A DNA stretch of 64,000 bases from positions 83,614 to 147,613 of the forward strand of contig REBA01000009.1 in NCBI GenBank assembly GCA_004294225.1, given 5' to 3'. A program made the position numbers and the translations under genes. The stretch comes from Cytophagales bacterium (GTDB lineage Bacteria; Bacteroidota; Bacteroidia; Cytophagales; Cytophagaceae). The notes below the pieces were generated by a model. The model was not told the DNA's origin, ran no database searches, and saw only the letters and a program-made list of their open reading frames with translations. This document shows, piece by piece, positions 53,145 through 62,490 of this stretch (position 1 is the stretch's first letter; the number at the start of each line of letters is the position of its first letter).

Positions 53145-53864
53145 TTATTTTATTTTAGATTCTAATGCTTTGGCTAAAGGCATCATTACAAGGTCTTCCA
53201 TCATGGCATGTCTATTAAGGTCTTTTTCAAAAAAATCCATTTGTAATAGAAACACTCTGAATGGCATTACTGATGATGTTTTTGGGGCATAGCTGTGAAT
53301 TAATTGGTGAATATTGGTTAAGCTACTTTCCACATCTTCATGAGATTCTTCTAATTTTTCAAGGTAATAATCTTTAAAAAAATTTGAATATTTTAATCTA
53401 TAGGCTCTATTGTTCTTGGCTTTAATTAAGTAATCTATATAGGGGAAAAGTATATTTTCTTCTTCTTGGATATGGTGAGTAAGTTCTTGTTTATAATCAA
53501 TAAATAAACTCGAAATTCTTACTAATTCAGGGTGAGTTTTTTTATAGTCAGCGATTAAATTGAAAAATGTTTGTTCGATTTCTGGAAGTTTTTTTTCTAA
53601 GTAGTAGCAGTGTGTAGACCTCAAGTAAGACAAGATTGCTTCTAGCGGGAAGGTGGATAGTAAATCTTTAGGAAAATTCTCATTCTCATCAAATGCTTTT
53701 AGTATTGCAAGAGTGAAGGACTCTGAAGAACTGTTTTGATTGAATACTTCTGAGAAAGGTGTTTCCCATATTGATTTTGGAAAAGACATTCTTTCAACAA
53801 CACTTTCTAGTTGTCTATTATAGGTTATTGCCTCTGAGAAAGTATTATAGCTTAATGTATTCAT
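53145..53864 (-). CDS. Hemerythrin-domain protein, YtfE/ScdA (iron-sulfur repair) type
   Basis: 239 residues, helical. The di-iron ligands of the hemerythrin-like bundle appear as RSTHCYYLEKKLP, LTHHIQEEENILFPYI, EESHEDVE and NRHAMMEDLVMMP. This is the pattern of RIC proteins (YtfE, ScdA), which repair iron-sulfur clusters damaged by nitric oxide or oxidants. The N-terminal ScdA_N (DUF542) Cys motif is absent; residues 1-75 are of another kind. A -7 box lies upstream at 53916-53923 with a small palindrome at 53894-53904 between it and the gene, suggesting regulated expression. Confidence 0.83.
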   Translation of the reverse strand: MNTLSYNTFSEAITYNRQLESVVERMSFPKSIWETPFSEVFNQNSSSESFTLAILKAFDENENFPKDLLSTFPLEAILSYLRSTHCYYLEKKLPEIEQTFFNLIADYKKTHPELVRISSLFIDYKQELTHHIQEEENILFPYIDYLIKAKNNRAYRLKYSNFFKDYYLEKLEESHEDVESSLTNIHQLIHSYAPKTSSVMPFRVFLLQMDFFEKDLNRHAMMEDLVMMPLAKALESKIK

Positions 53865-53893
53865 ATCTTTTTATATTTTAGCACATAAAAAAT

Positions 53894-53904
53894 CTTGAAT
53901 CAAG
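53894..53904. promoter_or_regulatory. Small palindrome between promoter and hemerythrin gene
   Basis: CTTGA-A-TCAAG, placed 30-40 bases above the ATG and about 12 downstream of the -7 box. It could bind an FNR/CRP-like regulator, whose half sites are TTGA/TCAA, but the spacing is shorter than the normal FNR site, so this is weak. Confidence 0.25.
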
Positions 53905-53915
53905 GTATTATTATT

Positions 53916-53923
53916 CAAATATA
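53916..53923 (-). promoter_or_regulatory. Predicted -7 element for the hemerythrin gene
   Basis: Minus-strand reading TATATTTG fits TAnnTTTG, 52 bases above the ATG; no clear -33 box. Confidence 0.45.
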
Positions 53924-53986
53924 ATTAATTGGCTCGTGATTTTATGCTAAATTTTTGTTTTTTGTACACATCCTCAATAGATTTAT

Positions 53987-56395
53987 TTAGTTATACATAT
54001 TTGGATATTGCTTTGGGTTTACTTCACTCATAATTTCATATACAGTATCAAAAAAGTCTTCTGTATTTGGCTTTGAGAAATAATCTCCATCGCTTCCGTA
54101 GGCTGGTCTGTGGTCTTTGGCAGAAATAGTTCGTGCTGGAGCATCTAGATAATAGAATGCGTTTTGAAGATCCAATACTTGTTGCATCATAAAACCAGTT
54201 CCGCCTCCGCTTACGTCTTCATCGGCAAAAATTACCCTGCCCGTTTTCTTTATAGATTTAGAGATACTATGGTGAATGTCAAAAGGTATAAGGGTTTGAA
54301 CATCTATGATCTCACAAGTTATACCTATTTCTTCTAACTGCAGAGCAGCTTCTTGTGCAATTCGGCACATTGACCCATAGGTAACTATGGTAATATCTTC
54401 GCCTTCTTTTATAATTTCTGTAACGCCCAATGGAACGGTGAAGATGCCTAAATTTGAGGGTAATTGTTCTTTTAATCGATATGCGTTTAGCGACTCTATG
54501 ATTAGTGCTGGATCATCAGATTGCATCATTGTGTTATACATACCAGCTGCTTGTGTTAGGTTTCTTGGAACTAAAAGGTAAATGCCTCTCAAACTCCCAA
54601 GAATCATTCCTATTGGGGAACCAGAATGCCATACACCTTCAAGTCGATGTCCTCTTGTTCTTATAATTAAGGGGGCTTTTTGCCCACCTGCTGTTCGATA
54701 GTGAAGGCTTGCCAAATCATCAGATAAAGTTTGTAAGCCAAAAAGCAAATAATCTAGGTATTGGATTTCTGCTACGGGTCTTAGACCTCTCATTGCTAAG
54801 CCTATTCCTTGACCCATAATGGTGGCTTCTCTGATACCTGTATCAATTACTCTTAGATTCCCAAATTTTTCTTGTAATCCTGAAAATCCTTGATTTACGT
54901 CTCCAATAATTCCTACATCTTCACCGAATGCTACAAACCTAGGGTCTTTTTCTAATAAGGCTTCAAAATTCTTTTGTATAACTTCTCTACCATCTACCCA
55001 TGGGGATTCTGGGGTGTAGGTGGCTTGAACTATTGGTATTTTTAATGCAGATTCATTAGACTCGCTGTAGAGGTGTGAGCTGTATCTTTGATTATTTTCT
55101 TGAGAGATTTTTTTTACCCATTCTACGAGACCACTTTTTATATGGTCGTTTTCATGTCTTAAGATGCGTAAGGCTTTTTTTACGGCTTTAATAACATCGT
55201 TTCTGATTGGATTGAGGGTTCTTTCTAATTGTTGTTTTAGTAAAATGAGTTCTCCTTGATGAGTAGATACGCTTGCTGCACTTTCAAGGAGTGTAAGGGC
55301 TTGCAACTTGTCTTCTTGCATGTCTTTCAGATAGGCATCCCAAGCCAAGGTTCTTGCTAACTTTACGTTTTCTAAAGCTTTTTCTTCTATTTTTTCTAAT
55401 TCTTCGGAGTCGCTTATTTCATTTTCAAGTATCCATTCTTTGAACTTTTTATTACAATCATAATTTTCTTCCCATTCTAATCTTTCTTTAGATTTGTACC
55501 TTTCGTGTGAGCCAGAAGTAGAATGCCCTAGAGGCTGTGTGAGGTCTTCTACATGAAGCAATACAGGAACGTGTTCATTACGGCTAAGTTGTGCCGCTTT
55601 TTTATAGGTGCGACAAAGTTGTTCATAGTCCCAACCTTTGACTTTAAGAATTTCTATTCCTCTTTCCTCTGCGGTTCGTTTTATACCTTCAAAGTTTTTG
55701 GCAATATCTATTTTGGTAGTTTGGAAGTCTTGTGTTACAGAAATCGCATAACCATCATCCCAAATAGAGCATATAAGGGGTATTTGTAATACTCCTGCGG
55801 CATTCATTGCTTCAAAGAAAACTCCTTCTGCTACAGCTCCATTTCCTATGGTTCCAAAGGCTACTTCGTTGCCATTTACTGAAAATTGATTAAGGTATGC
55901 TAAATCGGGGTTATTTCTATATAATTTTGAGGCATAAGCAAGACCAACGAGCCTAGGCATTTGTGCTCCAGTAGGAGAAATGTCAGGACTTGAGTTTTTT
56001 ATTTTAGTAAGGTCGTTCCAGTTTCCAGTTTTATCTAAGCTTCTGGTTCCGTAGTGGCCTACCATTAAACGTCCAGCAGAGGAGGGGTCTGCTTCTACAT
56101 TGGTATGTGCGTATAGTTGAGCAAAAAATTGTTGTAAGGTAAGTTCTTTTATAGCCATCATAAAAGTTTGATCTCTATAGTATCCAGCTCTGAAGTCACC
56201 GGGTTGGAAGTATTTTGCCATGGCAATTTGGGCTATTTCTTTCCCTGTGCCAAATACACCAAATTTTGCTTTGCCCATATAAACTTCTTTCCTTGCTAAA
56301 ATACTGGCTTGACGACTTTCGCAGGCGATAAGGTAATCATGAAGTACTTCTTCTCTGGAGAGCCTAAATTCTATGGGTGTTTCTAATGTATTCAT
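53987..56395 (-). CDS. Fused alpha-beta E1 component of a 2-oxoacid dehydrogenase complex
   Basis: 802 residues joining E1 alpha (about 15-370) and E1 beta (about 455-795). The thiamine-diphosphate site is IGNGAVAEGVFFEAMN followed by IWDDGYAISV, the Bacteroidota variant of the usual GDG...N motif. E1 beta blocks include FGEDVGIIGDVNQGFSGLQ, DTGIREATIMGQGIG and FADEDVSGGGTG. It decarboxylates pyruvate or a branched-chain 2-oxoacid and passes the acyl group to the E2 lipoyl domain; E2 and E3 are not in the window, so the substrate is not fixed. It stands downstream of the PorP/SprF gene (88 bases). Confidence 0.92.
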   Translation of the reverse strand: MNTLETPIEFRLSREEVLHDYLIACESRQASILARKEVYMGKAKFGVFGTGKEIAQIAMAKYFQPGDFRAGYYRDQTFMMAIKELTLQQFFAQLYAHTNVEADPSSAGRLMVGHYGTRSLDKTGNWNDLTKIKNSSPDISPTGAQMPRLVGLAYASKLYRNNPDLAYLNQFSVNGNEVAFGTIGNGAVAEGVFFEAMNAAGVLQIPLICSIWDDGYAISVTQDFQTTKIDIAKNFEGIKRTAEERGIEILKVKGWDYEQLCRTYKKAAQLSRNEHVPVLLHVEDLTQPLGHSTSGSHERYKSKERLEWEENYDCNKKFKEWILENEISDSEELEKIEEKALENVKLARTLAWDAYLKDMQEDKLQALTLLESAASVSTHQGELILLKQQLERTLNPIRNDVIKAVKKALRILRHENDHIKSGLVEWVKKISQENNQRYSSHLYSESNESALKIPIVQATYTPESPWVDGREVIQKNFEALLEKDPRFVAFGEDVGIIGDVNQGFSGLQEKFGNLRVIDTGIREATIMGQGIGLAMRGLRPVAEIQYLDYLLFGLQTLSDDLASLHYRTAGGQKAPLIIRTRGHRLEGVWHSGSPIGMILGSLRGIYLLVPRNLTQAAGMYNTMMQSDDPALIIESLNAYRLKEQLPSNLGIFTVPLGVTEIIKEGEDITIVTYGSMCRIAQEAALQLEEIGITCEIIDVQTLIPFDIHHSISKSIKKTGRVIFADEDVSGGGTGFMMQQVLDLQNAFYYLDAPARTISAKDHRPAYGSDGDYFSKPNTEDFFDTVYEIMSEVNPKQYPNMYN

Positions 56396-56483
56396 TCAAC
56401 TATAGTATTATTGAAAGGGTAGATAAATATTGACGTTTATGTAATCAGTTTTTATTCTACATATCTTTTATTCTTTGATTAAT

Positions 56484-57542
56484 TTATTTTCTTACTCCAG
56501 ATCTATGAAAGTTTGGGCAAGGTAGCGGTCTTTGCTTTTTGCTCTTTGGATAGGGAACTTCGAATTCATAAATTAAAGCAATTTCATGTGCTCCTGCACT
56601 ATTGGCCAAGGTGAGTTGTGAGATTACAATATCATAGCTATAGGCAAAGCTAAATCCTTGAAAGTGTATTCCAGCCATAAAAATAATAGATTCATTGTTG
56701 GGTAAACCTTCAAATCTTTGAATAGGGATTCCTCTGTAGGTTATACCAAACATCATTGGCTCCAAGATGGCGTAAGCTCCTAAATCTAATTGGTTAAAAG
56801 AACCTTGTCTTTTGAAGTTGATGCTTGGCATAATACTTCTCTCTTTTAGCACGGTTTGATAGCCTTGTTTAACTCTTCTTTCTCCTAATGGTATTCGCAT
56901 TCCAGCTTGAGCTGAATATTTCATAGGAAGGCTATATCTTGTTGCTATATCATTAGCTATATTGGGTCTTCCAAGATGATGAGCAGATACTCCAAACCAA
57001 AACATATCAGAAAACAGTAAACCTCCGGTTGCAAAATCAAGGAAAATTTTATTTCCAGCATTGTTGAGTAACAACCTATCAGTACTGGGGATTCCAGTTG
57101 GGCCGTTGGGAGTTAGTTGGTCACCAAGTGTTAATTGAGAATAATCTACATTTCTACTCACTACAGAGCCTTGTAATGATGGGCGAAATGACCATTTTTT
57201 ACTAATGTCTGCCTGATAGGCATAGATTAGTCCCACATCGGTCATACTGATATTGCCACCCATTCTATCTCTAGTTATGAGCAACCCTACACCGCTATTA
57301 TATGGTTCTATATGATGATCAAGGGATACAGAATAAGTAGAGTAGGGGGTATTGCTAGCAACACCTGGCCACTGGCTTCTATAATTTACTATTCCTCTTG
57401 AATTGTCAGCAGTACCTGCAAATGCTGGATTTAAATATAGAGGTGCATTATAATATTGCGAATATTGAGGGTCTTGTGCTTTGCTTTTCTCTGTGAAGAG
57501 CATTATGAAGAGGAATATTATTGATATAATTTTTCTTAACAT
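56484..57542 (-). CDS. PorP/SprF-family outer membrane protein (type IX secretion)
   Basis: 352 residues. A signal peptide ends in SKA with Gln next (QDPQYSQYYN). The hallmark of the family follows at once: YSQYYNAPLYLNPAFAGT. The rest is a beta-barrel with strands such as NYRSQWPGV, GVGLLITRDRMGG and GFSFAYSYDIVIS. Members assist surface attachment of particular type IX cargo, SprF for the SprB adhesin in gliding species; several paralogues per genome are usual. It is 19 bases downstream of the gene ending at 57562. Confidence 0.92.
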   Translation of the reverse strand: MLRKIISIIFLFIMLFTEKSKAQDPQYSQYYNAPLYLNPAFAGTADNSRGIVNYRSQWPGVASNTPYSTYSVSLDHHIEPYNSGVGLLITRDRMGGNISMTDVGLIYAYQADISKKWSFRPSLQGSVVSRNVDYSQLTLGDQLTPNGPTGIPSTDRLLLNNAGNKIFLDFATGGLLFSDMFWFGVSAHHLGRPNIANDIATRYSLPMKYSAQAGMRIPLGERRVKQGYQTVLKERSIMPSINFKRQGSFNQLDLGAYAILEPMMFGITYRGIPIQRFEGLPNNESIIFMAGIHFQGFSFAYSYDIVISQLTLANSAGAHEIALIYEFEVPYPKSKKQRPLPCPNFHRSGVRK

Positions 57543-57561
57543 TTCTTTTTTGTTCTGTTGC

Positions 57562-58140
57562 TTAATATTTTTTTGCTAAAATTTCACTCAAAATAATTGC
57601 TTCTCTAACTGTTTCGGGATTTCTGAGTTTTTCAATAATAGGATTTGTTTTGTTGTTACTTAATTTATAGGGATCAAAATGTTCGTCACTTAATGAAGGA
57701 TTGATTTTTTTCTGGTTCAAAGCTTTTTCTGATAATTCTTTTTGGGCTTTTTTAGCAATACTAAGTTCATCTTCTATAAGCTCATCATAATCTAATAGCT
57801 CTAACGATTTGCTACTTTCTGCAGTATATGGTTTTGATTGATTTTTCTGATGGGACGATTTTTCTAATATTCTTTTTTTATAAAATTCTCCTGAATCTTT
57901 ACTCGGCTTATTTTTATTAGGGTTGCTAAAAGATTCCTCTGATTTCTTGGGTTCTATGATTTTTTTTTCATTAATATGTTTTTGGTTTTCTGATTTTTGA
58001 GGAAGCTCATAAGTTTTAGGTATTGGAATAGGTACACCTTGGTCAGTAGATTTTATATTCCCTAGTTTTCTTAGCTGTTTGATAGCATAAATAACAAGCA
58101 CTACTACCCATATTAGTATTTTATAATTAAAATTTTCCAT
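57562..58140 (-). CDS. Membrane-anchored hypothetical protein
   Basis: 192 residues: one N-terminal membrane segment (about 7-22), a long polar, Lys/Glu/Ser/Asn-rich linker (about 25-160) and a conserved-looking C-terminus NPETVREAIILSEILAKKY, which recurs as a tail motif in Bacteroidota membrane proteins as I remember it. No function known. It is the first gene of the pair with PorP/SprF. Confidence 0.75.
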   Translation of the reverse strand: MENFNYKILIWVVVLVIYAIKQLRKLGNIKSTDQGVPIPIPKTYELPQKSENQKHINEKKIIEPKKSEESFSNPNKNKPSKDSGEFYKKRILEKSSHQKNQSKPYTAESSKSLELLDYDELIEDELSIAKKAQKELSEKALNQKKINPSLSDEHFDPYKLSNNKTNPIIEKLRNPETVREAIILSEILAKKY

Positions 58141-58475
58141 GGTAGCTTGTTTCTGTGTTTAGGTTTTGAACTTTAATTTTTATCCAACAATTCATTTAAC
58201 CTTTAAAAATACGTAAACTTTTTCACTCTTTTTTGATAATACAAATTTGATATTGATTATTCTATCATAGAATTGATTTTGATATTTGTAGTAAATGTTC
58301 ACAACTTTGATTTTACTGTGCATAACCCTGTGGAAATAGGGGTTAAAAGTAAAATTCTTTTATATGCTTATTTCAAATCAATAAGCCTTATTTTTACTCT
58401 CTTATCGCTTGATATTATTAATGCTCAGCGTTTAGATTTTGAAAGATTTGAGGTACGTAAGAAATTTGTAATTAA

Positions 58476-61400
58476 ATGCAATTAAGTAAGTTAGAAATAA
58501 AGGGTTTTAAAAGTTTTGGAGATAAAGTAGTCATTAATTTTGACGAAGGTATTACTGGGATAGTAGGCCCGAATGGATGCGGAAAATCTAATGTGGTAGA
58601 TGCTATAAGATGGGTTCTTGGTGAGCAAAAAACCAGAGCCCTCCGTTCTGATAAAATGGAAAATGTTATTTTTAATGGTACTAGAAGCAGAAAAGCTGCC
58701 CAAATGGCAGAAGTTGCTTTAACATTTAATAACACTCAGAATCTTTTACCTACCGAGTATGCACATGTTACTATTACAAGAAGGTACTTCAGAAGTGGTG
58801 AAAGCGAATACTTGCTTAATGGAATTGTTTGTAGGCTAAAAGACATTACTGATTTGTTTTTAGATACCGGAATTGGCTCTGATAGTTACGCAATCATAGA
58901 GCTTAAGATGGTAGATGATATTCTCAATGATAAAGATAATTCAAGACGCACTTTGTTTGAAGAAGCCGCTGGAATCTCCAAATTTAAAATCAGAAAGAAG
59001 CAAACTCTTAAAAAATTAGAAGATACTGATAAAGATATTGAGCGTGTTGATGATCTTTTATTTGAAATTAATAAAAATCTAAAAAGCTTAGAAAAACAAG
59101 CCAAACAGACCGAAAAATATTTTCAGATTAAAGAAGAATACAAAATTGAAAGTATAGCTTTTGCTAAGCTTTCAATAGCTAAACAATCTGAAGCTTTAAG
59201 TGGCTTACAAAAGTCTTTTCAAGAAGAGTCTGATAGAAGACTTGCTTTGAATACCCAAATTACTCACCAAGAGGTAGGTTTAGAGCAAAATAAATCAGAA
59301 CTGCTAAATTTTGAGAAACTACTTTCGAGCCGTCAAAAAACATTGAATGAACATGTCAATAAAATAAGACAATTTGAAAGCGAAAAGAAAATTAAAAGTG
59401 AAAGGCTAAGATACTTGAACGATAAAAATACTTCATTACTTTCACAAATTGCTCTCGATAAGCAAAGCAATGAAAGGGCAGAGTTCAGTATTAATAGTCT
59501 TAGAAACGAACAAGATTCATCAGTAAAGATTTTATCTGAAGTATCTATCAGACTAGAAACGTATAAGCAGTCCTATGAAGAACAGAAACAAAAGACTTCG
59601 GCATTGCAAGAGGAACTTTCTATTCTAAATAATAAACAAAAACAAAAACAAGAAGAAGTATATAAGAACAATAAAGAAATAGAAATCAACCAAATTCAAC
59701 TTTCTACCTTAAAACAAGAATTAGAGAAAACAACTCAAGATACTTCTATTCATCACTCCAACCTTGCCGACTTTGAAAAAAAGATAACTGAACTTTCTGG
59801 ATTGCTAGACCATCAAAATAGAGACTTTGAGCAATTGCTTAAAAGGGAAGAGGAAAATCAAAACAAAATTGAGATTCAACAAAAAGAGATTGAGTTAAGC
59901 AAAGAACTACTTACACAACTCAATAGAACCCTAGATGCGAAACAAAATGAGTTTAACCTTACCAAATCTATGGTGGATAATATGGAAGGTTATCCTGAAG
60001 CAATTAAGTTTCTGAAGAAAAATGCCAATTGGGGTAAAGATTTTCCACTTTTATCTGATATTATTACTAGTGACGAGAAATACAGATTATGCTTAGAAAA
60101 TTATTTGGAACCTTTTATGAACTATTATGTAGTAGAAACAGAGGCTCAAGCATTACAAGCTGTTAATTTACTTAGCAGTGCCACTAAAGGCAAAGCCAAT
60201 TTTTTTGTGCTATCAACCTTTCAAAAGTTTCAAGCTGCTACTTTCACCGAATTCGAGAATGCCTTCCCGGCATATACCATTGCTGATTTTGACCCCAAGT
60301 ACGAACAGCTTGTGAAGTATATTTTAGACAATGTATATATTATTGATAACAATAATGATGCCTTTCCTGATAATGAAGGTTTAGTATTCATTAGTCAAAA
60401 TGGAAAGATTACTAAACGTAAGCACAGTTATACCGGAGGTTCTGTTGGTTTATTTGAAGGAAAAAGAATAGGTAGAGCTAAAAATTTAGAAAAATTACAA
60501 GTAGAAATTAAGGAATTAATAGTTCGTTTAGATGAGATAAAAGCAAATCTTGAGCATCAACAAAAAGCACTTTTTCAACTTAAAGAAAATACCAATAAAC
60601 AAAAAATAGAACTACTTAGAAACGATATTACTAAGACCAATCAAGAGCACATTGCCATTAAGACAAAATTAGAGCAGTTTGAAATTATGCTTTCAAATAA
60701 TGCACTAAAGAAAGAAGACATTATAGATAAGATGGAGACAATGTCTGAGCGTTTGTCTTTGCTGAAGCCTATTGCCGAAACATTAGCTCAAGACTTGGAA
60801 ATATTATTGACTAGGTTAGAAGAACTCAACGAAGAACTTACCCTACAGAACAATGAACTTAGTATCAAATCATCGTTGTACAATCAAGAAAATATACTGT
60901 TTCATCAGCAGGAGCAGAAGATAAAGAGTTTAGACCAAGAAATAGGCTATAAGCAATCTGCTTTTGAGAGTAGCAAAGCAAGAATAGAAAGTAATATTGA
61001 AGAATCTAAAAAGGCTGAAGAAGAAATATTGTTACATATAGATAAGGCAGAAACTAGCGAAGATGAACTGATAGAATTTTACAAAGAGAAGGAACAAATA
61101 GAATTAGCGGTAAACGAGGCAGAAAAGCAGTATTACAATGCCAGAGGAGATATTGATACGAATGAAAAAAATGCCAAAGATATTAGAAAGCAAAAAGAAA
61201 ATGCAGATGTCCTCATTCAAGAAATTCAAAATAAAATCAATGAACATAAGCTTTCGCTCAGTGCAGTAAAAGAACGACTAAATATAGAATTCAATATCAA
61301 TCTTGATGATCTTATTGAAGAAGATAGGCCATCACTAGATTATACTGTAGATGCTGAAGATGCTTTGAAATCAAGAATTCAACAACTCAAAAATTCACTA

Positions 61401-62012
61401 GAAAAGATAGGCCCAATTAATCCTTTGGCGATGGAGGCATATCAAGAAATTCAAGAAAGAAACTTGTTTATCACCACCCAAAAAGAAGATTTGGCTAATG
61501 CGAAAAGTAATTTGTTGCAAACAATTTCTGAAATTGATACCGTAGCAAAAGATACGTTTATTGAAGCCTACGATAAAATTAGAGAAAATTTTATCAAGGT
61601 ATTTCGCTCTTTATTTTCTGAAGAAGACAGTTGTGATTTAAAGCTGGTAGATCCTGAAAATCCTTTAGATTCTGCCATTGAAATCATGGCAAAACCCAAA
61701 GGGAAAAGACCATTAACTATAAATCAACTCTCAGGAGGTGAAAAAACACTTACTGCCATTTCTCTATTATTTGCGATTTACCTTATCAAGCCTGCACCAT
61801 TTTGTATTTTTGATGAGGTAGATGCTCCTCTAGATGATGCTAATATTGATAAGTTCAATAATATTATCAAGAAATTCTCTTCGGAATCACAATTTATAAT
61901 AGTAACTCACAATAAACGTACTATGTCAAGCACTGATGTAATCTATGGAATTACCATGGTAGAGCAAGGTGTTTCTAGACTTGTTCCAGTAGATTTGAGA
62001 TCTTTGGCTTAG
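58476..62012 (+). CDS. smc: Chromosome segregation protein SMC
   Basis: 1178 residues, usual length. N-terminal ATPase half with Walker A GIVGPNGCGKSNVVD (about 28-42), coiled coils (about 170-495 and 690-1020), a hinge (about 500-680, starting GYPEAIKFLKKNANWG), and the C-terminal half with the signature LSGGEKTLTAISLLFAI and Walker B PFCIFDEVDAPLDD. It condenses and organises the chromosome as a dimer with ScpA and ScpB, which are not in the window. Its stop is 1 base from that of the convergent rhodanese gene. Confidence 0.97.
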   Translation: MQLSKLEIKGFKSFGDKVVINFDEGITGIVGPNGCGKSNVVDAIRWVLGEQKTRALRSDKMENVIFNGTRSRKAAQMAEVALTFNNTQNLLPTEYAHVTITRRYFRSGESEYLLNGIVCRLKDITDLFLDTGIGSDSYAIIELKMVDDILNDKDNSRRTLFEEAAGISKFKIRKKQTLKKLEDTDKDIERVDDLLFEINKNLKSLEKQAKQTEKYFQIKEEYKIESIAFAKLSIAKQSEALSGLQKSFQEESDRRLALNTQITHQEVGLEQNKSELLNFEKLLSSRQKTLNEHVNKIRQFESEKKIKSERLRYLNDKNTSLLSQIALDKQSNERAEFSINSLRNEQDSSVKILSEVSIRLETYKQSYEEQKQKTSALQEELSILNNKQKQKQEEVYKNNKEIEINQIQLSTLKQELEKTTQDTSIHHSNLADFEKKITELSGLLDHQNRDFEQLLKREEENQNKIEIQQKEIELSKELLTQLNRTLDAKQNEFNLTKSMVDNMEGYPEAIKFLKKNANWGKDFPLLSDIITSDEKYRLCLENYLEPFMNYYVVETEAQALQAVNLLSSATKGKANFFVLSTFQKFQAATFTEFENAFPAYTIADFDPKYEQLVKYILDNVYIIDNNNDAFPDNEGLVFISQNGKITKRKHSYTGGSVGLFEGKRIGRAKNLEKLQVEIKELIVRLDEIKANLEHQQKALFQLKENTNKQKIELLRNDITKTNQEHIAIKTKLEQFEIMLSNNALKKEDIIDKMETMSERLSLLKPIAETLAQDLEILLTRLEELNEELTLQNNELSIKSSLYNQENILFHQQEQKIKSLDQEIGYKQSAFESSKARIESNIEESKKAEEEILLHIDKAETSEDELIEFYKEKEQIELAVNEAEKQYYNARGDIDTNEKNAKDIRKQKENADVLIQEIQNKINEHKLSLSAVKERLNIEFNINLDDLIEEDRPSLDYTVDAEDALKSRIQQLKNSLEKIGPINPLAMEAYQEIQERNLFITTQKEDLANAKSNLLQTISEIDTVAKDTFIEAYDKIRENFIKVFRSLFSEEDSCDLKLVDPENPLDSAIEIMAKPKGKRPLTINQLSGGEKTLTAISLLFAIYLIKPAPFCIFDEVDAPLDDANIDKFNNIIKKFSSESQFIIVTHNKRTMSSTDVIYGITMVEQGVSRLVPVDLRSLA

Positions 62013-62013
62013 G

Positions 62014-62334
62014 TTAAGAAACATTCAAGCTAGGGTCTATTTCGGCTTTCCATGCCAATATACCTCCTTTGAGGTTGTACAGGTTTGAAAAACCAAAATT
62101 TGATTCTAAGAAACGGATTGCATTTTCGCTTCTTTTGCCGCTTCTGCAATGAATGATTACTTTTCTGTCTTTAGATATTTCATTCACATGGTCTGGAAGT
62201 GAACCAAGAGGAATGAGTTGCCCACCTATCTCAGCAGCTTCGTATTCACTAGTTTCTCTTACGTCAATGATTTGGATATCTTCGTTTTGCTCTATGGCAG
62301 ATTTTAATTCGCTTACTGTAATTTCTTTTACCAT
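62014..62334 (-). CDS. Single-domain rhodanese-like protein
   Basis: 106 residues, a single rhodanese domain: IIDVRETSEYEAAEI near the N-terminus, active-site loop VIIHCRSGKRSENA with C63, and NLKGGILAWKAEID at the C-terminus. It probably transfers sulfane sulfur in the cytoplasm (PspE/GlpE-like, no signal peptide). It ends 1 base from smc and appears to be the last gene before the accessory patch at the right end. Confidence 0.9.
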   Translation of the reverse strand: MVKEITVSELKSAIEQNEDIQIIDVRETSEYEAAEIGGQLIPLGSLPDHVNEISKDRKVIIHCRSGKRSENAIRFLESNFGFSNLYNLKGGILAWKAEIDPSLNVS

Positions 62335-62369
62335 TTTGATTTCTTTTTTTAAATAAATATATACAATTT

Positions 62370-62402
62370 AACTCAAAAATTCTTAGTAAGAATTTTTGAG
62401 TT
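62370..62402. terminator. Perfect 33-base palindrome at the boundary of the accessory patch
   Basis: 16 bp (62370-62385) mirrored exactly at 62387-62402 around a single G. It would form a strong hairpin, but neither side has a proper T-run, so it may be a factor-dependent terminator or a recombination remnant. Confidence 0.5.
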
Positions 62403-62490
62403 CTTTACTAGAATGTAAACAGTTTGTAGAAAATAAATATATAACCGGGCCTACTAACAATTTTTTACAAACTCGAGTAATTAAATTTTT

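Noticed and set aside
58273..58485. A 70-residue plus-strand frame before smc
   Set aside because: It overlaps the smc start, has no recognisable domain and no promoter or binding site that favours it.
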